A program made the translations under genes and the position numbers. A stretch of DNA of 64,000 bases from Catonia carolina (taxonomy: Eukaryota > Arthropoda > Insecta > Hemiptera > Achilidae): NCBI GenBank assembly GCA_035578175.1, contig JAQMRL010000011.1, forward strand, positions 6,149,501 to 6,213,500, read 5' to 3'. Positions 19,727 to 30,600 of this stretch are shown piece by piece. The stretch's first letter is position 1. Each line of letters begins with the position of its first letter. The notes beneath the pieces were generated by a model, which was given only the letters and a program-made list of their open reading frames with translations, was not told the origin of the DNA and did no database searches.

Positions 19727-21016
19727 TTACGTTTCAAACACAATTTTCTCCTTCCCTTTTTTCCCTTTTACTTGTATAAAGCCCTTTTCTAGGGCCGATG
19801 AATCTCCTATCATATCGTGGATCTTGGACCCAGACGGAGGAGATTTTAAAAATTTAGACGCTTCCGCTGGAAGCGTCTTGGATACTGAAAGGGGTTTCCC
19901 CTTTGAGGTAGAGGCTGTCTTACTTGACAGCTGAGCTTTTGTACTCTGCGTCGCAGAAAGGTTAGACACTTGAGACACTGAGCTCTTTGAACCAATTTCT
20001 GTTTGCTTGGTGCTTAATAACGCTTTAAGTGCAGAAGTTAGGGAAGCAACCTGTTTAGTTAGGTTCTCAACAACACTTTTCAACTCTACGCATGACGAGC
20101 ACTCACCAGACACACGAGACTGAACACTAGTTGCAGCTGCAAACGAAATGTCAGGCTGGACTGCATTTCGGATGCTATTTAGTTTTCTGTACTCGCTCCG
20201 GGCAGCGGGAAAGGAAAGCTTCTGTTCAGACGAAATTTTCTGAATTTCCCGTTCTTCTTTATACTTAGGGCATTCCCGAGACCTTGCTGAATGACTTCCT
20301 TTACAGTTTGCACACAGTTCTGTTTCAGAAGTGCATTCGCTGTCTAAGTGGTCAGGTGAACTGCACTTTGCGCATATCGCAGGTTTCTTGCAGTTAATTT
20401 TCGTATGTCCGTATTCCTGGCACTGAAAACAGCGCAGAGGGTTTGGGACATACGGTCTCACTCGAACAGACAAGTAACCCAACTTTAGACGATCTGGAGG
20501 TTGTGGGGTGGAAAATGTTATGATAAGTGTCGGGGTACCGACATCAATACCATTTTCCCGACGCGTAACTCTTTTGACTTGCGTCACTCGCTGGGGGGTA
20601 AGCTCCTCCAATAACTCAGCCTCAGACATATCATGTATATCTCGAGAGTAAACCACTCCTCGAGATGAGTTGAGGGATCTATGCGGTTCAACAGTGACTG
20701 CAGTACTTCCTATTTGTGTAATTTTAACAACGCTGCTACTTTGCTTCGCAGACGTTGTTTCAATTAACAAAGTACCATTCCTTAGTTTTTTAATTGAATG
20801 TGGGGAGCCACAAACCGACTGCACAGACCTGTTAATAATGAAGGGGGAAACTTTTGATAGCGACCCTTCTTCTGCAACACAACGAACAACGAAAAATTTG
20901 TCCGTGTTACTTAATACACCACTATTATCACTATCGTCAGACAAGCTAGACCATAGTCTTTTACATCCGAGGGAAGATTGTTTATTTGACATTATCTTTA
21001 GTGCTTTTCCAGTCAT
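19727..21016 (-). CDS. I-clade LINE ORF1: Gag-like RNA-binding protein
   Basis: About 430 aa if it starts at the ATG at 21016 (MTGKALKIMSNKQ). An upstream in-frame ATG at 21124 is possible, and the frame is open to 21184. It would bind the element RNA in a ribonucleoprotein particle. Three knuckles stand in a row near 20300-20430: CFQCQEYGHTKINC, CAKCSSPDHLDSEC, and CANCKGSHSARSREC (the last CX2CX3HX6C). Upstream is an RRM-like region with a SRGVVYSRDIHDMSEAELLEEL block. The C-terminal third is Ser/Lys-rich and low in complexity, with a short coiled-coil-like stretch (ELKSVVENLTKQVASL). It ends VFET then TAA, and ORF2 continues in frame. Confidence 0.88.
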   Translation of the reverse strand: MTGKALKIMSNKQSSLGCKRLWSSLSDDSDNSGVLSNTDKFFVVRCVAEEGSLSKVSPFIINRSVQSVCGSPHSIKKLRNGTLLIETTSAKQSSSVVKITQIGSTAVTVEPHRSLNSSRGVVYSRDIHDMSEAELLEELTPQRVTQVKRVTRRENGIDVGTPTLIITFSTPQPPDRLKLGYLSVRVRPYVPNPLRCFQCQEYGHTKINCKKPAICAKCSSPDHLDSECTSETELCANCKGSHSARSRECPKYKEEREIQKISSEQKLSFPAARSEYRKLNSIRNAVQPDISFAAATSVQSRVSGECSSCVELKSVVENLTKQVASLTSALKALLSTKQTEIGSKSSVSQVSNLSATQSTKAQLSSKTASTSKGKPLSVSKTLPAEASKFLKSPPSGSKIHDMIGDSSALEKGFIQVKGKKGKEKIVFET

Positions 21017-21638
21017 CGTGAAAGCAGGGTGCGGGCGGAGAGATGACCCGCGCACGCCGCAGGTCCCTAGTAAAAAGAAGGACCCGGCCGAGTACTCCCG
21101 GCAGCCATCTCCCACGTATTTCATCCGGGCCGGGGAGTCAGGTACTGCCTGACCCACTGATACCGACGTCCCAGAGGCTCGCACGCAGCAGTAAGAGCTC
21201 CGACACTCTTACCCATGGTCCACTTCTTGCCACAGTACCGAAGCGACTGGAAGGGCTAAAGGATGGCGCAAAGCCTCGGCAGAGCAAGCTCACAGCAGCA
21301 CAACCACAGTCCAGACCTTCCAATCTGGAAAGGGTTACGCACGACCAGCCCGCATCCCATCCTCGCCAGCATTATAAATGTGTGTAAGAAAAAACTTTGT
21401 GTATGTGTTGAGTGTGGGGTATGTAAATGTGTGTGTTGAAAGAAAGTGTGGTGTGTGTGATGTAGTATTATTGTTGTGTGTAGTGTAAGAGCAACCTGTG
21501 TATAGTTTTGAAATAAGGTTAGCTCTTAGCTGGGGTCCCGGGGTTGCCACACCCGAACACCCACATATATATGCATGGACGAGCATTCATATATATAAGA
21601 ATGGGTGCCCCCTGGGGGGATAAATAATAATAATAATA
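21017..21638 (-). promoter_or_regulatory. 5' UTR of the I-clade LINE
   Basis: About 0.6 kb upstream of ORF1 on the minus strand, including GC-rich sequence (21030-21350), a CA-rich stretch (about 21380-21480) and a short C/G inverted motif (CCCCTGGGGGG) near the outer end. An internal promoter is expected here because the element is full length. Positions 21622-21638 are TAA repeats that merge with the target duplication, so the true 5' end could be a few bases off. Confidence 0.55.
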
Positions 21639-21651
21639 ATAATAAAGAAGA

Positions 21652-22600
21652 AACGGCTGTTTGTTTGTATGAGGTAATCTGAGAAACTACTGAACTGATT
21701 TTAAAAAAATCTTACATTGTTGCATAGCTTAAAACTTCCTGATCAATATAGGCTATTTTGCAACTTTAAGTAACTTTAATTAAGTGAGTTAAGCAACTTA
21801 AACTGTGACGATGTCGCATGTTTTAGTTTATCGGGTGCATAGCACTTTTTTTCCAAGTCCTCTGGATGTTGTATTTTTTTGGGCTAGAAGCACGATTCAG
21901 CTTTTATTTTTCATAGAAGAACGTGAAGTATAACATTCAATTCCAAAAACATAAAAAATTCGGAAACATTCAAAATTTTTATTTTTGTACTGTATTTCAT
22001 GTATTTGTTTTCATTCGACAGGTAGTGAATGAGTCATGTATCAATTATACTCTGCGTACCACACCCACGTATTACTGTCTCTTATTTCATATCAACTGTC
22101 TCTTTTCTTTTCCATCGGTATTCTTCTATGCATTCTATTCAATTCTGTTCAATCGCAGGGACAAACATTTAAAACGGTGGGCATCGATTTGAGACAAGAG
22201 TGCTTCCTTCACTTATGGACAACTTTATGTCGGACTTTCAAAAGCTGGAAGTGCAGAAAAACAATTTATTTTGTCTGCCACAGGGCAACAAAACCACAAA
22301 TATTGTTTATAGAGAGGTTTTAAAATAATTTAATGAGGCCTACATTAGCTGCTGTGAAGCGAAGCGAGCGGAGGTTGCTATTGTAAAAATATAATAGTTA
22401 CTGATAGGCTCTCGTGGTTGCAGCCACAGGGCAAAGCGTTCAGAATATGAATGAACAACCCTTTATCGGCTGTATTAGCATGAATGTGCGCAACAGTCGA
22501 ATATAAAACAAAGTAGAAACTTTGTACACTGTATTTGACAAAATTTGGTGTCACACTATTGGTAGGTTTGTACATCTATTCTGATATAGTTATTATAAAA
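21652..22600. other. AT-rich sequence, no gene seen
   Basis: The right flank of the LINE resembles common insect interspersed repeats (ACGGCTGTTTGTTTGT, then GAAACTACTGAACTG), so the LINE may have entered an older repeat. Frames at 21923-22323 and 22378-22575 have no recognisable content. Confidence 0.4.
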
Positions 22601-22609
22601 TACTCGTAA

Positions 22610-23560
22610 TTGGTGGCAATTTTTAGAATTGTCATCTACCTTATTTTGTCCGTCCGTCCGTTACACCCAGACGTCAAAAACTACATAAGACAGCAAGAAA
22701 CGATTTTCGGATTCGTAATCTACACAATAAGTTAGTGGGCCTAAATTGAGTTTGAAGTTCCAATTTCGAACGAAAGTGGCCCAAAACTGGAAGTCACAAA
22801 ATCAAAGCCAGAAACTACAATAGATAACAACAAACGGTTTCCGGATTGGTAATGTACAAAAAATGTTAGTGAGCCTGGATTGGGTTTGAAGTTCTAGTTT
22901 TGACTGGAAGCGGCCCAAAACCGGAAGTCAATAAATTAATCTCGGAATTTGGAAACAAAAATAGTGTCATTCGAATCATCTTGAGTAGATACAGAAATGA
23001 TTGATTTTGAAATTTCGGGTTTGACCAGAAGTGACCCAAAACTGGAAGTCAATAAATCAAAGTCGGAATTTAGAAACAAAAATAGTTTCATTCGATTCCT
23101 CTTGAAGAGTAGATATTAAAATGATTGATTCTGAAATTCTGGTTTTCACCAGAAGTGGCCCAAAACTGGAAGTCAGTAAATCAAAGTCGGAATTTGGAAA
23201 CAAAAATAGTTTCATTCGATTCCTCCTAAAGAGTAGATATTAAAATGATTGATTCTGAAATTCCGGTTTTCACCAGAAGTGGCCCAAAACCGGAAGTCAG
23301 TAAATCAAAGTCGGCATTTGGAAACAAAAATAGTGTCATTCAATTCCTCTTAAAAAGTAGATACAGACTATATTGATTTTTAAATTCTAATTTTGACCAG
23401 AAGTGGCACAAAACCGCAAGTCAAGAAATCAAAGTCGGAATTTGGAAACAAAAATAGTGTCATTCGATTCTCTTAAAAATTAGATACAGAAATCAATAAT
23501 GCTTTTGCTTAGTGAAAGGTAAGCCGTTTTTAAAAATTTCCGTCAACCATGAGACGCGAG
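22610..23560 (-). repeat. Minisatellite-bearing repeat, copy 1
   Basis: About six tandem units with CGGAAGTCA-type landmarks near 22787, 22921, 23041, 23165, 23289 and 23414, a period of 120-134 bp. The first units have AACTACA...AGATA and CGGATT, and the later ones have GGAAACAAAAATAGT. The outer ends (GTCCGTCCGTCCGTTACACCCAG at about 22650, quoted in part as GTCCGTCCGTCCGTT, and AAAGGTAAGCC...TTTAAAAATT at about 23515) match copy 2 at 34.4-35.3 kb in reverse orientation. Confidence 0.8.
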
Positions 23561-24009
23561 GTCACATAAAAGGGATTTCTAAGTAGCTAAAATTGCTAAG
23601 AATTTTAATACCTATGTTGTTATATCAAATAACTATAAAATTATGAATTCTTTTTCAGGTGAGTTATACATTTTGCAGTATACGTAAGTTGTTTACTTTT
23701 GTTGAATACTTAGGCTATAACTAATTTAAGTAAAATATTTTAGGAAAACTGACAAAGTTTACAAGTTTTTCTGGGAATGTTACTAATTATTACTAGTTTA
23801 TTAAAAGACTTTCGGATTAGCTCACCCATTCTGCTAGTAGAAAGTTACTTTTGAATGATACCAGTTGGTTGAGCAACTTTATGTAGTAACTTACTGACAG
23901 CCACACATAAATTAACTTCATAGTAGGGTCTCTGTCAAAATGAGGCGGTTGCAAATAGTGTAAAATTTCCGATGAAAATATATTATATTTATGTGAGGAT
24001 TTACAGCCC

Positions 24010-24480
24010 CAGCCGTATCTCGCTTTCTAAGTACTACCTCTCTCTGTCTCGCCAGTCCCCATCGGAGAGCCGCCGCAAAGACATTGTCTCCTGCACCCCA
24101 TCCAACCATATCACTTCCAGCGGCTCTCCTTCTTCTACCGGCTGGCGTCCACTCCTATACCCTCTTTGGTCACCTACCATCCTCCAAGTGGCCAAGCCAT
24201 TGTAGCTGCTTCCGGGATATGGCATCCATGATATTTCCTTGAACGCTGATTCTTCTCCTAATTTCAGAATTCGGAATTCGATCGATCCGCGACACACCAC
24301 AGCTTCGCCTCCAGAAATTCATCCCCACCGCTTTTAGACGATCCTTCTGTCTCTTTGTCAATACCCACACTTCCGCAGCATAGGTACACACACTCTCCAG
24401 GATAGCATGATAAATATTTATCTTTGTCTCCTCCCATATTTTATCATTCCAAAGGACAGAATTTAACTGCCCTATAACCC
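24010..24480 (-). pseudogene. LINE reverse transcriptase C-terminal remnant, frameshifted
   Basis: Two overlapping minus-strand frames (24391-24170 and 24300-24034) together read like the end of an RTE-like LINE protein: AAEVWVLTKRQKDRL, RRSCGVSRIDRIPNSEIRR, QLQWLGHLEDGR, then in the second frame VIWLDGVQETM and DGDWRDRE. One frameshift near 24180-24240. No RT core remains, so it is 5' truncated and dead. Confidence 0.75.
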
Positions 24481-24524
24481 TTCCCTTTGCGAAATCTTGC
24501 TGTTAGCAAGTCTTGCTTTAAGCC

Positions 24525-24572
24525 TCTGGAGGCTCAAACCAGCCTTTTGGCTGATGACCTAAACAACAACAA
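24525..24572 (+). repeat. 3' end fragment of the 400-bp SINE-like family
   Basis: CTCAAACCAGCCTTTTGG, CTGATGACCTAAACAACAACAA: the conserved tail of the family seen complete at 36.4-36.8 and 37.4-37.8 kb. Confidence 0.6.
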
Positions 24573-24857
24573 GGGTATCTGAGGATAGGTGTACGGCCAG
24601 AACTGAACAAATAGAGACTGAATCTCAACTTTCAGTCAATCTGCTTAGCTCATGTCTAGTAAGAATCCTGAAATACATCTAGGAGTCTAACACGGTGATT
24701 CTCTTAAAATGTTATGTCGCTGTGTTTAATATTAAAATATTCAGAGTTTCTGGGATGACCATACTTGTATCTTGTACAGTTAGTTTTCGTAGTATTGAGT
24801 TGTAAATTATTTAACCTAAAATAGTCGTTTAATTTTTCTAGTAGGGCAATAGAAATA

Positions 24858-25788
24858 CGAGGTGTGGCTATTAAATAACAAGACTGATGTTGAAAAACAT
24901 TTTATTTTAATTTTATACATGATCACTTATTGTCACCTTCAATATACACTACTTCTCTATCCCTACAACGCTCCATGCGAATTTTTCATTGTTGGAAACA
25001 GTGTTGGAAGTCATCTTCTGTCAGCTCCTTCAGGACAAGTGCCACTTTTTCTTTTACAGCTTCCAAAGACTCAAATCTTGTCCTTTTTAATGCAGATTTC
25101 ACCTTAGGGAACAGGTAAAAGTCACATGGTGCAACATTTGGTGAATAAAGTGGATGTTCTAACACTGAGATGCTGTACTTGTCTAGGAACCTCTTGACAG
25201 ATGAAAGGAATGAGCTGGCGCATTGTCGTGGTGGAGAACCCATGATTTTTCCTTCCACATTTCGGGTTTTTTCCTTACTCTTTGACGTAGTTGAGAAAAT
25301 ACCTCAAGGTAGTAATATTGATTAATTGTTTGACCTTCAGGAACCCAGTGAAGGTACACAATCTCATGGATATCAAAAAAAGCAATCATCATTGTTTTCA
25401 TTTTTGATTTGCTGTTTCGAACTTTTTTGGCTCTTGGTAAAGTTCGGCTCTTCCAGTGCTTGGATTGGCGGTTCGTTTCCGGATCATAAGTAAAAAACCA
25501 CGTTTCATCACATTTTATTATCTTCTACCTGTTCCCTAAGGTGAAATCTGCATTAAAAGGGACAAGATTTGAGTCTGTGGAAGCTGTACAAGAGATTGCG
25601 ACACTTGTGATGAAGCAGCTGACAGAAGATGACTTCAGCACTGTTTCCAACAACAGAAAATTCGCAAGGAGCGTTGTAGGGATAGAGAAGGAGTGTATAT
25701 TGAAGGTGACAATAAGTGAGTGATTATGTATAAAATTAAAATAAAAGTTTTTACAACGTCAGTCTCGTGATTTAATAGCCACACCTCG
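24858..25788. mobile_element. Fold-back mariner derivative, copy 1
   Basis: Starts CGAGGTGTGGCTATTAAATA and ends with its complement, flanked by TA at 24856-24857 and 25789-25790. Unlike a normal mariner, both arms carry the same 3' end of the transposase gene in opposite orientation: about 24858-25128 pairs with 25523-25788, around a central segment of about 395 bp that belongs to the left arm. The 5' end of the gene is missing. It is non-autonomous, but both ends bear a terminal repeat. Confidence 0.85.
24986..25530 (-). pseudogene. Mariner DD34D transposase, 3' two thirds (left arm)
   Basis: Minus-strand frames 25401-25183 and 25258-24986 with frameshifts between them. Upstream, to 25530, the frame reads CDETWFFTYDPET, then VYLHWVPEGQTINQYYY, WVLHHDNAPAHS, and YSPNVAPCDFYLFPKVKSAL. 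These are the three catalytic aspartates of a mariner transposase (GDETW, HHDNAPAH and APCDFxLFP blocks). The DNA-binding N-terminus is absent. The call is secure for the family; it cannot be functional. Confidence 0.85.
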
Positions 25789-25790
25789 TA

Positions 25791-26535
25791 TATAAAAATT
25801 ATCGTTTTGAAACAGTTCTGTCACGACATAATTTAACACGTTTTAAAATAGTTTTCTCTCTTCGGGAATCAAACGAAAGAACAGTGGTTTTATGTTAAGG
25901 TCGTTGCTTTATTTAAATGTATTTAAGAGTTTAAAGATTATTTATCTATTATAACTCTATAGGAAAAAATTCGTTTTAATTTTTGTAAACGATTCAATAT
26001 GAAAAATTTGTATGCATATGATTGATACACTATGTTTATTTTTGAAAAAAATTGCAATATTGTATTTACTCATTTTTTTAAATTGTTTTCTTTAAACATC
26101 AAAATTAATTGACTTACTTTGTCATGAGAAATTCTTCAATGAAAATTACGCTGTTAGTAACGTCATGAAAATTCCTAACCTTGACAACCTACGCTAGTTG
26201 GCAACTATTTTTACAAACTATTAAAATAGTTGTAAGTTAGCAAGTAATATAAATGTCAAATGTTTCTAACAAGAAACAGCTGTTTCTTATATATAGGTTT
26301 TAGTAAATTATCTGTACTTTTAAATTAATCAGTAAAGCTTTTTTCAAAATTGTTGTCATTAGTCTATTCCTTCATATTTGTGGAGTGTCCTTTACGAAAT
26401 TTGTAATCTCTCTTTATAAGTGCAAAAATATTTTCATAAAAATTACTACATTTGTGACAGATTTTTTTTGTGTCAATATCTGACAAACCAGTAAGTGATT
26501 TCATAGTCATGTGTCCATGCGTCTGTGTTATAATG
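25791..26535. other. AT-rich sequence, nothing recognised
   Basis: No frame longer than chance and no terminal or tandem repeat that I could see. Confidence 0.3.
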
Positions 26536-26539
26536 TAGA

Positions 26540-27495
26540 AAAAATTGGCGTGAAACAGTCCCACAACATTCTCTTGCCAATGTAAATAATGAACAATATA
26601 ACCTACCATTAGTAATAAAACATTAGCAATAAACAAAAAAAAACTTCAAAAATCATAACCTAATTTTAATCAGGAGTGAATGATGCAAAATGAAAATCAA
26701 CCTTAGTTTGGCTTAATAATACGGAAAATAACTATTTCACGCTAACTAGGCTCTGTAGAGAAAAATGCTTTTAACAAAAGTTTTAGATCTATTAATTTCC
26801 TATTAATTTAATTATACTTTATTTGTCGTAAAACGCATACTACGGACGAAATCTTAAAAAATCCATTTTGTCCTAGATTTTCATGAAAAAAAATCACTAG
26901 TTACCGCTAAACTAAGCGTTTTACAAAGAAATGTTAGGAACAAATGTTGTAGGTTTTTAAATTTTCTACTACTCTGATTGGGCTATATACACGTTTGCGC
27001 TAAAATGCATATTAAGGCCGCAATCTTAAAAAAACCATTTTTTTTGTACGAGAGAACATCCTCCCCAAGAATTTCAGCAGACATGGCGCCTACCCTATCT
27101 TATAGAGCATAAAAACGTAGTAAATGAGGTGATTAAAAAAATATCGTACGAGCCGTTTTTGAGAAAATCGCAGAAGTGAAAAATGACACGAACCATGTGG
27201 TTTTATTTTTTTGGTTTGTATTACTTCCGGTTGACCGATTTTGATAAAAATGTCCGTTTCGGGTCCTCTAGTAGTATCTAACTTAAGGTTCTAGTTTCAA
27301 CTTCGTACAATGTTCCGTTCTTGAGATATTTTGTTCACACACAGACACACACACGTACTAACCGCAAAAACATCTTTTTTTGGGTTCAGGTGATCTAAAA
27401 ACGTGTATATCCGTTGAACTCGATTTCGAAACATTGACGTGAAAACTATACTTTCCTTCCTATTTATTCATATAGGCAAGAGGTAGTAAAAATAT
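26540..27495 (+). repeat. Family A repeat, copy 1
   Basis: Collinear with 42.7-43.7 kb. Shared blocks in order: CTCTTGCCAATGTAAATAAT, CATAACCTAATTTTAATCA, GGCTCTGTAGAGAAAAATGC, ATGGCGCCTACCCTATCTT, GACCGATTTTGAT, a C/A-rich CACACACAGAC stretch, and a terminal hairpin CCTATTTATTCATATAGG followed by CAAGAG. No coding frame. The minus-strand frame at 26364-26636 is a shadow of the repeat. Confidence 0.75.
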
Positions 27496-27499
27496 AAAA

Positions 27500-28600
27500 T
27501 ATTTATTGACTCGGCGTTGCAATTGACTACAAAACCGGTAATCGTCCCTTTAAAAAATAAAGCTACTGACTAATCTGATTAATCGTCAACTACATAATTC
27601 GGGATACTGAACTTCTGTCAGAAATAAAAAACAGTGTTTCTTTCAAAACAGCATCATATACGTTTTCATGCTCGTCTTATATTAAATGTTTGAATTTTCA
27701 CGGTCACAACTGATTTTACTACGTTTATTGCAGTTTGGCGTAAAAGAGATTCTGTCGTTAAAGAATTTCCATCTAAGTTACATTTTAGGACAAACGCACA
27801 TGACACCAAGAAGAAAATGCTACAAATTTAGTATTCACTTTGTACTTCTTATACGATGCATAGTTTCAATAGAATGAAAAAGTTTCAAAAGAATTCTTGT
27901 ATTTGTATAAAAAAGACAACTTTGGTATGTTTCTGTTTTCCCGCAGTAGTAGTCATATTCATATACAGGGTGATTATAAAATGAAGTATACACTCTCGAT
28001 CTCGATAGAATATTAATCTGTACTATGGCCAACCGATGGTAGTGAGTATGATCGGTTTGTGATCTAGTCAGCACAACTAGCTTCTACGTCAGAGGTCTCG
28101 GGTTCAATTCCTAGTCAGGTGTAGCATTCTTTTCATTACTCATTTTCATCGATCACCTCCTCCGTTTGCATTGCAGTAATTGCAAAACAGTCCCACCAAA
28201 GCCTAAATTTGAGTTATTTAAACGGCTTTAATTTGTATTTAAAACTTAAAACCGTCAACTGGGTACCAAAGGATATGAAAAATACTGAAAATTTTAAACG
28301 CTTTTCAACGACAAATTTGAATTGTATGACATCCCTCTCATACGAAACATGTACACTAGAGCGATACCGGGTACTCAGCACAGACGTTTAAAACGCCTCT
28401 GGCCACGGGATCTTCTTGACCAATCGTTGGACTGTGGTGGTAACACAGTCAATAATTACAATACGTTTTATAAGATACTTGATAAAAAAATCCTAGGTTA
28501 AAATTTCGTAGTGAAAATTGTACTTTTTATAAATCGTTAACGATGATGTAGGTTTTTGAAAATTTATAACGAAAGCAACATGTTGGCCGTACCTTTCATC
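27500..28600. other. Mostly featureless sequence with a tRNA-like patch
   Basis: At about 28050-28115 there is CTCGGGTTCAATTCCTAG, a good RNA polymerase III B box (GGTTCAATTCC) of the kind at the head of tRNA-derived SINEs. ACAGGGTGATTATAAAATG near 27966 looks like a transposon end, but I found no partner. No gene seen. Confidence 0.35.
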
Positions 28601-28603
28601 TAA

Positions 28604-29207
28604 GGCCGCTCTCACACCAGGGAAACTCGACCTCGACTCGACGTCCGATACGAGTCGTACCCTTCCTTACATGTATATGTTCACCTTCCCACCAGTACGA
28701 CCTCGATGCAACCTTGATCGAACCGATCGCATGCGACTTAGCTTTTCCAACATCTGCTCAACCAGTCGCGTATAATCATGGCAGACGAAGCAGCCAACGT
28801 AGCCTTTGTGCTTGAAGTTGAAAAATATCCGTGTCTGTACAATTTTAATTTGACAAAATATTCTAGGCGAGACATTACCTTTCTTTTGGCATCTGATAAA
28901 AATACTTAAATTTGTTTTCATTACAGGAGAGTTCCTGGGCACACTTACGCTCCTCTATTACGATTATTGCTTATATACAGTGATATCCAACAGCTGCGTT
29001 TTTTTCTGGTTTCTTCTTAGATAGTAATAAGCAACGATGTCTTCATCACTTAACATTTTGCAAACTGCAGGTGGATTCGAAGAAAAGGTTAAACAATTGC
29101 GTCGAGGTTGAGTCTCCTCGATGTGCGAACATGCATGACGCGACTCGTTTTTCGGTCGAGTCATTTTAATCGCGTCGAGGTCAAGTTTTACCGGTGTGAG
29201 AGCGGCC
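28604..29207 (-). mobile_element. Non-autonomous PIF/Harbinger element
   Basis: Terminal inverted repeats GGCCGCTCTCACACC and GGTGTGAGAGCGGCC, extending about 40 bp into CTCGACCTCG-type sequence, with 3-bp TAA duplications at 28601-28603 and 29208-29210. Inside, on the minus strand, is the start of a Harbinger-like transposase. TAA-type 3-bp duplications are typical of PIF/Harbinger. 604 bp is far too short for an autonomous element. Confidence 0.85.
28667..29164 (-). pseudogene. Harbinger transposase N-terminal remnant
   Basis: The frame 29164-28964 contains MLSDEDIVAYYYLRRNQKK, which resembles the start of Harbinger nucleases in insects. A second frame, 28942-28667, together with the sequence joining the two, has AQELSC..ENKFKYFYQMPK-like residues that resemble the next conserved block. 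A frameshift and stops separate them, and the catalytic DDE region is missing. Confidence 0.65.
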
Positions 29208-29210
29208 TAA

Positions 29211-30600
29211 TTCTACTATTGCTATGGATTAATACTCCACAACTTTTGTACGTTTCATCTCAAAATTTCTGAAGTTTTCAACGCGTTTGCTTTATCACTT
29301 AGGCCGATGCCCGGCATTTTTATTTCAAATATAACTCTAACTTTTGTTTCATTATATTTCATGATTAACTTTACCATTTAATATCATGTTGAGCGTTGTT
29401 TATAAGTCCGTTGATTAAAAGTTGCGGTCAAAGTTACAGAAAATGTAAAGTATGCCAAATTAATTTGGAGCATAAGATAAACTTTTTCTATAGAATTTAA
29501 TATCTTAAGTTGAAACCGTATCGTATTACAAATATGTCTAGTTAATATTCGACTAGGTCACGTTACAAAGACTGGAAATAATAGGCCTTGTATATTATTG
29601 ATTAATTATGAAGTACTTTGATAAAATTTTTCTGTTTGTTTTAATCAAAAACCTTTGGTAATTTAATTGTGTTTTGTTAACTATTTAACATTAAATTTAT
29701 AGAAAAATATTTTATTAATTAATAGGCTTTGTTAAAAATGTAAATAATAAATTTAATTAACAATGTTATTATCGTAAGTTATCAAATACAAAGGTCGTTT
29801 AATTCAGGTGTTTTCTATATTGATATAATGAGAGACTTGTATTATAACTAATTACTTGTTTCTTCTCATCAAATTTCTGGGTAGTCAGTTCAAGTGTCTC
29901 TAATTAAGGTATGTAACAGTAATTTAGATCTTAGCCGACTCAGGTCTTCCAAGGCTCTTCAACAAACTTGTGAATTCCTCTCTTGTTAAACTTTGGGTAT
30001 TTCCCTAAATTCTCACCTCGTTATAGCGGTAACGGTGTTCTCTGAACTTGTTAACTCCCAAAATATTTCATTTGTGTTACTATTATCGGTAAAGTAAGCC
30101 TTGAGGCTTTTCAAGTAAGGAGAAGGAATGTTACGAATTGTAAATACTAATTAATGCATTTAAATGAAAATTATCTTATCTGCAGAATAGAATAATTATT
30201 ACTTATAAATATACTACCAATTCTGTTTGAGTTTTAGAGGGTGCTTTAAATAAATTGGTTTATTATTTTTCCCAGTTTTTCCAGCATTTCACTTAGTTAT
30301 TTAAAGCACGACTTTAAGAATAAAAATTTGGAATGTAAGATTATTCAATTTTTTGTTAGGTAACTTACATGAGTAACATTTATTGATTTGTCCTTTTTCC
30401 ACCGAATAGGTGCAAATAATAGAAATATAAAATGTAGTTATTACCTTTTTAGGTACCGGTTAGACAACATGCGAGCCGATTTTTTTTGACGGTATAAATA
30501 TACATAGTACGTATTGCTTTAGGAGTAGTTTTCCGTGTTTTATTTCTTAGAGCACATAATTGAAATTAAAATGCTTTAAGGTTTTCTCTTCAACCTCTGA
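29211..30600. other. AT-rich sequence, nothing recognised
   Basis: Long homopolymer-rich stretch without open frames of note, tandem repeats or recognisable element ends. Confidence 0.3.

Larger units (their letters stand above)
15593..21638 (-). mobile_element. Full-length I-clade LINE on the minus strand
   Basis: About 6.05 kb. The poly-A tail shows as a run of 14 T at 15593-15606. A 13-bp duplication, ATAATAAAGAAGA, flanks it at 15580-15592 and 21639-21651. Reading the minus strand: 5' UTR of about 0.6 kb, ORF1 with zinc knuckles, ORF2 with endonuclease, RT and RNase H, then about 0.43 kb of 3' UTR. An RNase H domain in ORF2 and three zinc knuckles in ORF1 fit the I clade or a close relative. 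The 5' end abuts a (TAA)n microsatellite (about 21622-21645). Both frames are open, so it may be functional. Confidence 0.92.

Noticed and set aside
20670..21387. Plus-strand frames opposite I-clade ORF1
   Set aside because: Shadows of ORF1 and its GC-rich leader.
22610..23560. CRISPR-like array
   Set aside because: Units are long, contiguous and diverged, with no short identical repeats separated by unique spacers; this is a eukaryotic minisatellite.
27960..28000. ACAGGGTGATTATAAAATG as a transposon end
   Set aside because: No matching inverted end was found within the next few kilobases.
28050..28115. Possible tRNA gene
   Set aside because: A B box is present but no convincing cloverleaf or A box at the right spacing; more likely a SINE head.
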